Origin: Intoshia linei
Taxonomy: Eukaryota; Orthonectida; Rhopaluridae
NCBI GenBank assembly: GCA_001642005.1
Contig: LWCA01000007.1
Span: 41,675-105,674, forward strand
Reading direction: 5' to 3'
Length of the DNA: 64,000 bases
Part shown: piece after piece, positions 37,301-52,300 of the stretch
How the letters are laid out: every line of letters starts with the position of its first letter
How positions within the stretch are numbered: the stretch's first letter is position 1
Made by a program: the position numbers and the translations under genes
The notes under the pieces: model-generated
Database searches by the model: none
What the model was told of the DNA's origin: nothing
What the model saw: the letters and a program-made list of their open reading frames with translations, nothing else

Positions 37301-40300
37301 ATTAATTAATGTAAGTAGGTTTTTGTAAAAGAAGTAAAAGTTACTAGAAACCCACATAATATCTTTTAATGCCTTTATTAATACTCAATGAAATAAAACT
37401 CTAAGTCTCCAACCAACAGTATGCCCTGTCTTCTAAACAGGGGACCTAATTTTTTTTATCGCTTTGCTCGAAATTTTAAAGGGCCCCGAAGTGGCTTAAG
37501 ACGACTCTGCTTTCAAAGAGTCTCGACGTAAAATTTAAATTTTACACACAAAATAGTTATGATGGTTAAAAAGGTATTTTTTAAGGTTTTCATTTGGAAA
37601 AATAAGACCTTATTTTCCAAACATTTTAGTCTAGGTCCAGAAAAAAGGGTTACGGTAAAGTAGATTTGGCTCTCCTATCGATATTTATGATTTTTATTTT
37701 TTTGTTTCAATTTAATTTAACATTTTGTAGATAAAAAATTTTTTGTCGATAACATGTTTGTGAAATGTTTTTGACTGATAAGGGGTAAGTTTCTGTGGTT
37801 CAAATTTTTTTTTGGTTTTAGGTTCAAAAATCTAGGTTTCAAATTGAAATTACATGTTAAAAATTAATCTCTTACTTTTTACCATTATCCAAGTATTACT
37901 CCAATAAATGTAATAGCCAATTTTAAAAATTTTTAAGGGGACCGTTAACAATTTTTAATGAAATAGGAGATTCGTGGAGTTTTGATTTTAAGAAACATTA
38001 ATATATAATATACATATGTATTATTATTCAGACAATAATGACTTATTTTATTACTATCATATATTTAATGATTAATAATAATTAATATTTAATAATATAA
38101 ACCAGATTATAAAAATATTTATATTACAAGAAATGCTTGTTAAGCATATAACGTACCGATTGGACAGTAATACCCTTCAAGGCATATATTTCCAGTTACA
38201 CCATCCATTGGCGTACTTATTTTAGTTCCAATTGTACAGTAATGACCTTAATTGTGGATAGTAATATTAGGAAAAAAGTATCCAACCTTTCTGACAATCA
38301 GCTGTCGGTAAAAGTAAACCAACCGAATCACAGTATTTCCCAGGTGGGCAGATTATTGGAACTGCAGAACCTTCAGGACAATAATAACCTATGAAATAGT
38401 AACAATTTAGTATTAAAATCAAAAATTAAAATATATACAGCTATAGTACAGCTTTAGTGTACTTATAAATCAATAAATTACCAATTGGACAGATATCTCC
38501 GATATTTTCCAATTTCGGATCTTTCGTGGTTGCACTTTTCATACAGTAATAACCGCCAGAACTAAATAATAATCAAGTTTGTAATTATATTGATATTACC
38601 ATTTTTTTATGGGTAAAACCAACGCTTCGACATCACAGTAATATCCAGGTAAACATGATAAACAATCGGTCAAGATTTTTCGATTTTTAAGTCTATTAAA
38701 CGTTCCTACCGGACATTTCAGTTCAGTTGCTGTTTTGGTTCCCTACAAATATTATATATCACCTCTAAAATACACTATCATTGACAATAAACCACCCATA
38801 TTTCAATAAAGAGAACTGGAACGTATTATTTATAATAAATAAAAACAGAGTACATTTCCGTATGATATAATTATATTTAATTCACAATGTGCCTTGCACA
38901 TTGTGCACCATGTTAATTTACCTCTGGACAATAATGACCTTGAGGGCAATCATTCCCAATAAAGGTTGAAATAGCAGCACCACAAAAATATCCTAATAAA
39001 TTATAATAAATAAATTCGAAAATGTATTAAAAAACCTGCAGGACATTTTTTACAACTAGACGATCCTTCTTCATCCTGGTAAAATCCGGCTAAGCATGGA
39101 ATGGGTTGATCTTTACCGGTACAATAATTTTTTGTTGGACATATAGCACCTAATCAAATAGATTTAGTACACAAGTATGTTATTTGAAATCCTAATATAA
39201 CAATGCAATATCAACACATACCAATACTAGTCAGAGTACACACATTTGGAGAAGAAATAGAAGAACTAGTAACGCAATAACTACCAGCTTTACATGATCC
39301 AGTGGGTTTATACAAGTGTAGATTGTCACAATATTCTCCAATTTTACATTTTGTACATTGGGAAACCTGGCGAATTATAAATTATACAATTAATATTTAC
39401 TAGAGTAAGTTTAGAAGTGGTTGAGAAAGTGGAAATTGGACAGGGTTTCCAGTTTAATGCTGTACCCGCTTCACAATAATATCCTATCAAAAGCCGATTA
39501 AAAATGTAAAAAATTTAAATGTAATCTAATTTACCTATAGGACAATCATATCTTAGATGTTTGATAATTGGTTCCGTTTTATAGTCATGAGTTAAACAAT
39601 AGTATCTAATTTTTAATTAAAAGTTCAAATTTAAAGATTGTATATTATCATTTACCCAGCATCACAAATTTTACAAGCAGATTGAGCTTTAATGTCAGTA
39701 TAATAACCTGATTTACAACTAAATTTATAAGGATAGTTATTTCTAGAGTAATGGAATAAATTTGAATATAATACCTCATTGGCTGAATTAAACCGGTCGT
39801 TGGACACTGGTAACCAATTGGACATTCATTTGTACTGTAATCAATGGTTCCTAAAATTTAGTGCATTCACTATACAGTACTAGTATACTAACTATATTTA
39901 ATATTGACAATAGCCAATGGTATATTAAAAATTAATATTTTTGATTTTTTAAACCCTGATGAAGTGAACTGGAGTAAGATTCCTTCGATACATCATAATG
40001 TAAAATTTAAATGTTAAAGTCAACGCGTCAATATAAATTTTTGCAAAAAAAATTTATATAACTCAATGTTATACCTTCAGGACAGAAATATTTGGCTGGG
40101 CATTTGGCTTTTGGTGCAGCCAAGCCAGCAACATCACAATAATAACCAATGGTGCATATTTTGCATTGATTCACATTTGATAGTCCAACCAAATCAGACC
40201 AATATCCGGCAGGGCAATCTAAAATTACATATATTAAAAATTACATAAATAAAATGTACTTTGAGGAGAAGTCGAACTTGCAGGACAAAAGGTACCTAAA

Positions 40301-43300
40301 TTATAAATTATCGTTGGACAAATAAATATTAGATAATTATAATTATGTATTTTGTACCTGCAGGTGCACACACTTTATTATTCTCTATTTTTGATCCTGA
40401 TTCACAATAATAACCGGCTAAGCAATTTCCAGATTCGATAGTTGCGCCAAGCTTATCGCAGTATTTTCCTAAGATAATTAATAAAAATATATAAATGTAT
40501 TCATAATGTCATAGTTAGCGTGAGCCAGCAGTTTATCATGTGGATCGGTAAAGGTAGGTGTTTTGAGGAGCCGATGAAAGTTTTGTAATGCAATAAATTA
40601 TGAACTTATATCGAAATTATCTCGAAAATGTTTCACTTGCAATTATAATATATCATAAACAGCTCAAAATATTTTATATATCAGACGTCTCAATCAGCGA
40701 CTTTCAAATGCCGGTCCATGAAATAATTTTACCGGTCCATGGAAAATGTTTTTGAAAATTGAAATACAATTACAATTTGAAATATTATAATGTACAATAG
40801 TTTTATAATATTTTTTTAAATTTTTCCTAATACTTTCCTTTTAGTTGTTCGTGAGAATTTCATAGTAAATTATTGGTATGTGCTGAAAAAATTGTGGAAA
40901 CCTCTGATCAAATCATGTGTAAATGATAAATTTTAAACACCTTGCGTCGATGAACCTATGTGGTGAAGGTGCTCCGTAAAATTTTTAAGGATTATTTTTG
41001 ACACCAGCTCAGTCACATTTATCATGTATCATATTAATGAAAATAAAAATTTACCTGCGGTACAATCAGTACATTGAGATAATAGTGATAAACCAATAGC
41101 TGCTGAAAAGGTTCCAACAGGACAAGGTATCGGCTATAAATTCATAATTATTATATGATTAAGTATGCAATTGTAATATTAATGATACAGAATATATTCA
41201 ATATATAGTATATACCTCATAACTACCCAATGGACAATATGAACCTAAAATATGTATTAACTAAAATAAAAAACACTAATCAGGAAGTAAAATTTATTTA
41301 AATTATGTGATCAGTTTTGGCAAACAATACTAAATAAATACCGGCAGTACAGCTTAAAGGATTTTCTCCAAATCGACAATACGAACCAGCAGGACACTTT
41401 TTTGTAGGTATCACCAATCCTAGACTGTCGCAAACATAACCATCTACAAATATAAATTTGAAAGTATATACTATTAATATGTGCATTATGATGTCAACAT
41501 TTTATACTTTTTAACTATTTTATTAAAACCAAAAATTTGAAATATCACAATAATTAATGGTCCTAAAATTTAAAAAAAATATATTATTCTTATACAGCTT
41601 ATTCGCTTTGATATATACCTCATTTGAACCTCATAAATCTACACTTTCTCAGTCAACACCAACTTTTAATATACTATCAGCCAATATTTTTCAAATTTTA
41701 ATAAATTCAAATTAAAATTAAAAATTAAAATGTAAATATTCATCCTACAATTTTATAACATAACAAAACAGTAGTACCTAACAAACTAGCTAATTATAAA
41801 AAAAAGCAATCCGATTATTTTTTATTTTTATTAGAATTTAATATACCTTTACATTTTTTGCAACCAACCGATGATTTTGCCATAATTGCATCATTATATT
41901 TTCCTAATTTAAATGTTAATAATGTAAATAAAGCATTGATATTTAAACATAATTTAACAAATAAAAAATTATTCGTATAAACTTCACTGGAGAAAAAAAT
42001 TACCTAATGGACAAGGACTTTGATTGGATGTTTTGGTTCCCATTAAACAGAAATAGCCTAACATAAATGAAATTAAATTACGCTATGATAATAGTAAATT
42101 ACATTAGTTTAAAAGTAATTATAATAATAATTTAATGATGTAACGTAATGTAATATAGTGGCATAATTTAAATACCCTTTGGACACGGAGATGTGGATAT
42201 TGTAATGACTGGTGATCCGCCAGCATTGTTACAAAAATAACCAGATTTGCATTGCTTACAGGAAGACTGGTGTGTGTTGAAATTATATTGTCTGAAATAA
42301 AAAAGTAATAATGTATAATACTATCAATAATGTTTAGTACATTGATTTAAATCGTATTTACTAAACAGTAAAGACGTTAAAACTTACCCGGAAGGACACT
42401 CAGATTTGTCTGTAGCAGCTGATTTGCAAAAGTAACCTTTTGGGCAAAATGCGGTCTTTGGTTTTGGACTAACAGTACCACTTTTGCAAAAATATCCTAT
42501 ACACATTCGATATGATGAATATTACGTTAGTCTTATTAATTACCTGATTTGCATGTTCCACTAACTTCGATAAGACCTGAACCAATACAGTAACTTCCTA
42601 AATATAAATATAGTATTCAATATAGTAATATATGTATTCTTAATAATATAGTAATATTGATCAACTGAAACATTCTTAAATTTGTAAGTTTGCAAATTTA
42701 CCTGCTGTGCAAGGTAAACAATCCGATAAAGCTTTAGCATTGGTATTTGGTTGATATGTTCCTATATATTACATTGCATTTTAAAATTATTATTATTTTA
42801 CCCGGTGGACAGGCGACTGGAATATAACTTCCAGCTAAGCAGTAAAATCCTTTATCACAAATATTTCCTAGAAAATAATACTATTACCCATACATTTCAA
42901 TTTAAAATAATATAATAAAACTTATTTCCTTTAACTTGTATTTTAATATTTTTTATTGTATCATGTTTACCGTTCGTTCCGGTTGGTGTTTTGGAAGAAG
43001 ATCCAGATGTGCAATAATAACCAGCATCACATAAACCAGTAACGACGCTTAATGATTTGATTTCACAGTACATACCAGGTGAACAAGCTAAATGGAAATT
43101 ACCAAATTGTAGATACATTTTTGGGACTTTAATCAACATTTTTATTTATTATTATTATTATTTAAATCGTTATTAATAAACATTACTAATCGGTTCTGCG
43201 GTGCCAATTGGACAAAAGAAGCCTATTAATAAAAAATATTAAAATATTAAAATAAAACCTATCGGACAGTCTATTTCAACAGTAGTCCCTTGAGGGCAAT

Positions 43301-46300
43301 AAAATTTAGCTGAACATTTAGTTTCACTTGGAGATGATGCTTTTATTTTGCAATAATATCCTTTTTCACATGACCCCGTGGGGACCAACAATCCTTTAGT
43401 TTCACAATATTTTCCTAATTAACAAGTAAAATTGAAGTAATCAAAAGTTTGTATTTGTTTTAATAATCTTAACCTGCTGTACAATCTGTACATTCCGTTG
43501 CAGTTTTTAATCCAAACGAAGAAGAAAATGATCCAATTGGACATGGAATAGGATTTACGGAGCCTACAACACAATAGTGTCCTGGTTTGCATATATTTGC
43601 CAATAAACTTTGTGTTGGCGTAGCTGTTTTCGCGCCAAGTATGCAATAATATCTAAAAATAATTATTGCTGTGCTAAAAAAATATAAATGTAAATGTATG
43701 TGTAATAATAAGCTATATGCTATAAAAAAGATCTAAAAAGTAAGATACAAAACGATTTTCTTTGGAAATGTAAATTTATATTGTACTTTGTACAATGCAA
43801 TCTTTACAAAGAACAAAAAATTGTTTCATCATTTTTCAACATTCAGCCATCTAACGCGGGTCGCTAAAGTTTTTTTGTGGTAGATCCCAAAATCGTTGAA
43901 TTTTTTATATAAAAATGTAATTAACCTTAAATAAATAAATTTTTTAAATTCAACATTAAATATACTACATGATATGGAATGAAAATGAAATTTTTTCATG
44001 GAGCCATGGGCCATATCGACCTTTTTCGGTCCATTATCGAACAATACAAATGAAAATTTGGTGAACCCACACCACAATTTAAATTTTCTACTTGAAAACC
44101 TTCATGCACATTTCATCATTTAATTTAAGTAATATCTGTATCGAACTCATCCAAATAATGGGCCAACACAATTAAACATTTTATGTATCATAATTATACC
44201 CTGCACTACACTTTTTGGTTGGAGTCACAATACCAGTAGTGTCACAATAGAATCCACCGGGACACGGTTCACACTGTGATATATCCAATGAACCAACTGC
44301 AGATTTATATGTGCCGATTTGACAAGGGTATTGTGTCGAACTTGACGTACCTTCTCGACAAATGTGACCTAAATTAGAAAATATAATTTTAATGGTTCAT
44401 GTTGTAATTCATGATGTAAAATGTACATTTAACTAAAAAAGTTTTAATTTAAAGTTAATTTTAAAATAATTTTATTACATTAATATATAAAAATGACATG
44501 ATGAATAATACCTTTAGGACATAATGTAGCATCAGATAATGTGATTGCTCCTCCACTATTGTCACAGAAATTGCCTATATTTTTAATTTAAATAGATTTA
44601 TGTATAATTTAATAAATTTTCTGTAGATATCTCTATGATTGCATAAATAATATAATATACAATGTATATTATACATATATATATACTAGATGCCGGGATG
44701 GTTATTTATCTTTGTATGATTGCACAGGGTTTAAGGAATTTTTATGCCCGCACACATTCAATATACTACTCTATTACTGCGTGTTTACTTTTTTGTTTAG
44801 CTGAAAAACCTCAGAAAGACTACTAAAAAACTACTGTAGTCCTTTTCACTTTTCCAATTCTTTCTATTGTAATATCTAACTCATAACGGAAAATTTCCAT
44901 ATACAGTGATTAAAAAAATTAATTTATCTTAATTATGATAAAATTGCACTACATGTATATGCGGTGTTCCTATTAAACTTTAACTAGGTATGAATAGTTT
45001 ATTAATGTATTACTTGTAGGACATGGAATGCAAGAAGATTGTCCAACTTGAGGTTGATAAGTACCACTAGCGCATATAATTTGAACTGAGGATCCCTCAG
45101 GGCAATAATATCCTAGTTTTATGTTAAATATTATTGTTTTGTTTAATATTTTAAAAAAATAAATAAATTTACCAATTGGACAAACATTTCCTACAAGTGA
45201 TGCCATTATTGAATTTTCTGGACAAAAATACCCAGCTTTGCATATTTTAACACTTTGACTATTAGCAATACCATCACAATACTTTCCAGTAGGACACTTG
45301 GCACAGTCACCCACAAGTTTAGCTCCAGTGGTACTTCTAAAGGTTCCACTTGGACACGGTTCCGGTAAAACTGTGCCACTGGTACAAAAGTGACCAATTG
45401 GGCAAATGTTTCCTATAATAAATTTTAATTTTAAATTAATTTTTATACATGGATGAGGCACCCTAATATATACTGTATATCCAATATATTACCTTTAGTA
45501 CCATCCGTTGGATTTTTAACTTTTGATAAACCGTTACAAATATAACCAGCATCACAAGACCCATTTGGCGTTGCCAAACCAAGACCAGAGCAATATTTAC
45601 CGGCTGAGCATTCTTTCATATATTTGGAACCGATAGGGCAATAATATGTATCTTTACACTTTCCGTTCAATGCAGTTTCGGGTGGTGTTTTACTTGTAGC
45701 CTTTGCAACACAATAATATCCTTACATAAATTTAACAAAACACTATGGTTAAAAAATACCTGCATCGCATTTAGTTGTTATCGTAATTTTGGCCATTGTA
45801 TCACAATAATATCTAAAAAATATTTTTGAAAAAATTAATTCAAATAAAACCCAGATGTACAATCCAGACATGAATTTATGCTTTTTTGTTGTTCCAGTGG
45901 CTAAATTATGTTTAGTTTCAAATTCATCAATATTTTTACATTGTAAGTTCCAATCGGACATTTATACGCAGTATATGTGGAAATACCTAATGTATATTTT
46001 ATTTATTGTTATTTACTATTATTTTTAAATTTATATTGAAATTTATTAATTATTTCATTATTACCATTGGGGCAGTAATAACCTAAAATAAAAATTAATT
46101 TAATTTTTATTCTTCTTATATGCGAGGTATACCTTTGGGACATTTGATTGGATTTGTAGATGCAGCTGGACAATAAAAACCACTTTTACAAACTTTACAT
46201 TCACTTTTTCCTATTTCATCTTGATATGTTCCTGCTTTGCAGCTTATTTCAGCTGTTGTTGCCTGGGTGCACATTTTACCTAATCCGCATAAATTTCCGC

Positions 46301-49300
46301 TCATGCCGTCAACAGGAGTCGTTGTAATTGACCCAGCTTTACAAAAAAAATTTGCTAAACAAGGTAATGCGTTATTTGTTGAAGTTGTTGCTTTAAAAGG
46401 ACAGGCGTATCCTGCTGAACATTTTACACAGCTCGCTATACTTGTTTGACTCCAATCTTTTCTAAAATAACGTAAATATTTTTTTAGCTTCATTACAGTC
46501 CAAATCTCATTTAACGAAAATGGCAAAACGTTAAAATTGCATATTCGTTAAATGAATTTAACGAAAATATTAGAAATGTAACTGTATTAGAAATGTTCTG
46601 CTGCACACCTGTCTTAAATTTATCAAAAGTATATTTAATATAAACAAATAATTAAACTTTTTATTATAATAATATCTTACATTGATACTTTATTATAATT
46701 TTATATATATAAAAAGATTCAATGACTTTTTAAAAGAGACAATCTAATATTTAAAGCCAGATCACAAGGACAGATTTTAATATTTATAGTGAATAAAAAG
46801 ATTTTAAATGTATATTTTAGACATACCCATAATATCCTGATTTACATTGTATTGGCTTTCCACTACCCAAAGGACAATAATGCCCCCTTGGGCACCTTCC
46901 AAAATAACCATCCGCACTGTCTGTCGGCGTGGAAGATGATGCAAGTGTATATGCCCAATAACCAGCAGCGATATCACCAGTCACTGCGGATAAACCTATT
47001 TAAAATATTTATTAAGTTTTCATATTAGAATCATTCAGTGATAATTAAATGTTACCAGTTGCATCACAATATTTTCCTGACTTACAAGGTATACAGTCAT
47101 CAACGGTACTACGTCCGGTTAAACCGTTGTAGTATCCGATTCCACATTTTATTGATACCTTTAATTTATAATCAACTGTACTTTTGGGACAATAACCACC
47201 TATATTGCAATGTTTACTCAAAATATTCTCAATTTGAGATACCTGATGGACATATTGCTAGTTTCACTCCAGCCAAACAAATATACCCTAGATTTAAGTT
47301 TTCATTTCATAATAATTATAATTTAGCATACACTCTAAAATTTTAAAAGGGACCCGTAGGGTCCACATCAACCACATTTAAAATACCTCAAATAGATGAT
47401 CCAGTATTATTACTTAACATGTTAAAACTGAATTCCTTCAATAAACAATATATAAAGATTTCCCGTGTTCGATCGAATAGTTTCAATACAACAAAATCAA
47501 TATTAAATCTTTCAATTATTTTTATGAGCTCATTTTTTAAATTTTTAACCTAATTTCATGTTAAAGGGACAGTGTCCTACAAATTTTTAAGAAATTCAAT
47601 TAAAAAAATTATTTTTTTTATTATCATTTATCATCTCGTAGTTTGTTAGTTTACCTGTTCAAGTTTACTATATAATAATATTATTAGTATATATTAAATA
47701 ATATTATAAAAACAATACATTCTACTTTTTAACAATTAAAATTATATTTCTAACCATTCTTGCAAAGAATACAAGCAGATGAACCCTTATTATTGTTGTA
47801 ATATCCGTCTTCACAGGGTGTAGCAGAAGATGAACCTGAGACGCAATAGTTGTATACTGGACAAATATTTCCAGTGGTTCCGTCCAAAGGTGTCAATGTA
47901 AAACTTTTTAATGTACAATAAAATCCATCACTACATTTATCTAAAGATACATTTGTATATACATTTGTAGCATTTGAAATTTTAAATTCTAAACATGCTA
48001 ATAGACATGACATAAAAAATTACTGGCCGGACTAGTCATTCCAGAATTTGGACAATACATGCCTTTTTCACACGACAAACAATTTGTAAGACTCGTTCCA
48101 CCAAAGTTAGGATTATATGTTCCAATCGGGCAAGCTATTTTACAGTATGAATAAATATGCCATACGCGAATTTAAATTGTTAAAAAAATTTACGTATATA
48201 ACTGGATGATCCTGCCAAACAGTAATGCCCTTGTTTACAAATGTCTCCATATGTAATAACGGCCTTACCTCCTGAAACATCGATATTATAAACGGGATCT
48301 TCTATAAGTGCGTAACCAAAACAGACATGTCCTAAAATAAATGATGTACTATAATGGCCTAAATACTAAAAAATAAAGTATACCTGCTTTACAAAGTCCA
48401 TAGGATTGACTTGCGCCTTTATTAGAACAGTACTGCCCCGGTGGACATGATATACAATCAGCAAACGATATTTGTCCATCAAATTTGGAATAAGTTCCAG
48501 GTGGGCATTCTTTCGGTACCTGTGAATTTAATAATGATTATATACATTATTAAAATTAAAATATTCATATATTAAAAACGGTAGATAAATTATGAAAGGA
48601 ACATTTGTAAATTACTATTGTTTTTGTTGGACAATAAAAACCAATTGGACAAATAACTGGTACAGACATCTTTAAATTTTCACAATAATATCCTTTATCA
48701 AATATCAATTAAAAAATCAATATAAAATACCCGCTAGACAGTCTACGCAAGCAGCCATACTCGGTTCCGGTGTAAATGTTCCAATGGGACATTCAGTTTG
48801 TACCGCAGAACCCTGTGGAGCATAGTACCCTATACAACGTTAGTTAATGATGCTAATAATCGTAATACCCGGATCAGTTGCTAATTGTTTACTATATTGC
48901 GCAGCGTCAGGGCAATAATAACCGGCATCACAAGGATTTGTAACAGCTACTGCTCCAAGAGAGGAGCAATAGTAACCAGCATCGCATTTTTTACATTCTG
49001 TAATGCCGTTCAATCCTTCTACGTTACTATAAGTCCCTACGGGACACGGCAAAGCAATTTCAATTCCTGCAAATGCATTAATTAACATTATAAACCAGTG
49101 GTTTTCAACCGGGGGTCGCGAAATTTATCAGGGGGTCGTGAGAATTTGAACACAGTAAAAAATATAAATTAAACTAAATATGCTTCTTTAATATTTTCAT
49201 TTATGTGAATTAATAAGATGTTTGGAGTACATGTTTGGTGTATGTAGAAAATTTTTTATGTTTATCAGGGGGTCGCGCACACAAAAAGGTTAAAAAACCA

Positions 49301-52300
49301 CTGTTATAAACTTTAAAAATATTAGTTTATATACCTTTAGGGCAATAAAATCCTTTCGGACAAATTTTTCCTGTAGTTCCGTCAATAGGTTTCTGTATTT
49401 TTGAACCAGAAATACACAAATACCCAGAATCGCATTTTCCAGTGGGATTTGTTACACCAGGCTGAGAACAAAAGTAACCAGGGTCGCACTTTTTACAGTC
49501 TGCAGAACTACCCTTACCTAAAATAAATATGTATATCAAATCAAAAGATTAATATGCCTTCAAATTCATTATAACTTCCAACAGGACAAGCGATAGGCGA
49601 AAATGTGGAAATTGGACAATAATGCCCCGCAGGACATATTAGTGGATTAACAGTTGCAACACCACAATAAAAACCAGATGTACAAGCTATACAGTCTTCT
49701 AGTTTTGATTTTTTATAATAAATATTGTATGTTGCTTGTGGACATTTTATTTGTTTTGGTCCGTAAGAACCAATATTTCCGTATGAATTTGAAAATGGAT
49801 TTGCAATGTTTGATGGGCAATAGTATCCTTTATCGCTATAAAAATATATATAAACCGTTGATTTATGGTTTTTTGAATTACCATTGACCATCTGGGAATT
49901 GTTTTCCACCGGTACAATATTCACCACTTCTAAGATTCATAATATTAATATTGTAAGTGCAATGTACTTAGTATATATTATTAATAAAAAATTAAGATCT
50001 CACGTCGTTTCAAGGTGAACGATAGTGATATGCATTTATAACATGTTAAAAACATTTTACCTACACATTGTACATTCACTAATAGATTTTAAACCTTCGG
50101 TGGCCCCAAAAGTTCCAGCTGGACATGATATTGCCACGTTTGTACCTATAAATTCATATCGTATAATATACATATTTGTGAATTATTGCATTAATTATAT
50201 CAGTTATTATTATAGCATTTTAAAATTAAATAATATATTTTAAAATTTAAGTAATGTTATTAATCAATATATAATCATACCCTCTAATGAATATTTTCCA
50301 GGTTTAACAATTTCTGCAGTGGATATGTCTATTGTTCCAGCTTTACACAAATAACCTATTGAGAATATTACAGTATTACTTTAAAAAATGATCAGAAAAA
50401 TAAAGTTAATAATATGATAATAATAATAATATACAAGCGTATTTCTATATTAAATATCTCTAATATAGAATCTACATTATACTACATTGTATACATTGTA
50501 CTACTTTATCTTATATTAAATATGTATATACCTGCTGTGCATTTCGCTGTAAGCATTGTTGTTTTAGATGTAGTAGTTGATGAGCACATGTACCTAAATA
50601 CATAATAAACGTAAATACGTATAACAAAAATTTAAAGAAAATACCCTTCCAAGCACGTTTCACATATTGTACTTTTGGCCAAACTATACATTCCTTTACC
50701 ACACTATTTATTATATATAAATTGAGTTATAATAAAATCAAATTAAAAAATTACTGATGTTGTTTATTAATAATAAAATTTGACAAAATAAATAATAATA
50801 TTACTGCTATTGCAACATTAGCTCCCTTTTTGCATATACTACCTATTTGTATACATAATAAAAATTCATAAAGTTAATAAAAATAATATTATCAATAAAG
50901 CTGTAATTATAACCTGCCGGACAATCTTGACAATCTTGTATTTTTGAAGCTCCAGTATTACCTTATTATTATTATATAATCATATATTATATTGTATAGT
51001 ACCTGTTATAGTTAACGGAACATAAGGATTTGTTTTAGATGACTCGACAGTTACTCCATCGGTCATAAACGTTCCTTCCGGACACATTATTGGTTCAATC
51101 TGTAGATTTTTAGAGTTTATTTATATAAAAATATTACAGTAGACACTCGAAAAGTGACAACTTCGTATAGGTGACCACTTCCCAAAAGTGACCACTTTTT
51201 AAAAATATATATAAAAAATCCATACTAATATAAATAAATTTCTCTTCGAAAAAGTGACCAAAAATATAAATTAAAACATGTCAATTTTATTGAAGACCAA
51301 ATTAATGACGTTACTGACAATAGCAATATAGGAGAAAATGAAGAATAGAAAGATTTTGAAGAATTAAGAAAGGATGTCAATTATTAGCATGCAATATTTA
51401 ATAATCTTAGAAATTATGCAAAACAACATTGTCCAAAGAATCTAGAACAGTGGTTTTGAAATGAGGGGTCGCGAAATTTATTATGGGGGTCGTGAGAATT
51501 TGAACACAGTATAAAATATAAATAAAACTGAATACGCTTTTTTAATGTTTTCATTTATGTGAATTGATAATATGTTTGGAGTATATATAAAATTTTTTAT
51601 GCTTATAAGGGGATCGCGAACACAAAAAAGTTGAAAACCACTGATCTAGAAGATATATTTATTGGAAAGCAAAATGATACAATCCTCAGGTGTTTCAAAT
51701 GAAACCACTCTGAAATATTTTTGTATAATAAACAAAGAATATATAAGCTTAGAAATTTCTCGTTTGATTTTTAATATATTTTCAAGGTCATAGTCAACGT
51801 AATTAATAATTTTAGTCGATTAATCAATCAGCTTTTGTTTCAGTTATTGTTAAAATGATAAATATTATGGTATGTAAAATGAATGAAATAAAAGTGATGA
51901 AAAAAAATGAAAAATGAAAATGAGATAAAATGAATACTATATTTTAAATAACATGTAACTATAGTGATATTATCATTTCAACTTTAGTGGTTAAAGTGAC
52001 CAAGTTGCCCAAATAAGTAGTCACTTTTCGAGTGTTTACTGTAATAATATTGTACTTAATTTTATTAATTTATAATTGTAGAAAGCAGGGATATAACATA
52101 ATTATAGTAAAACACATATATCAGTGTAAAGTACATACCGAACTTTCGGTGCAATAGTGACCCTGAAGACACTTTCTGCATTCTGCTGCTGATTTACCAC
52201 CGTAATCTGAATTGTATGTTCCTGCCAAACATTTTGCATTGTTTGGATTTTTTGAGCCCGCCACACAATAATGCCCAGGATCACATCTTCCTGAGGTCGT

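Noticed and set aside
46789-47346. Plus-strand frames of 79 and 102 codons, and others such as 40066, 49654 and 50025
   Set aside because: They are antisense to Cys-repeat exons of the giant gene and show no conserved pattern of their own.
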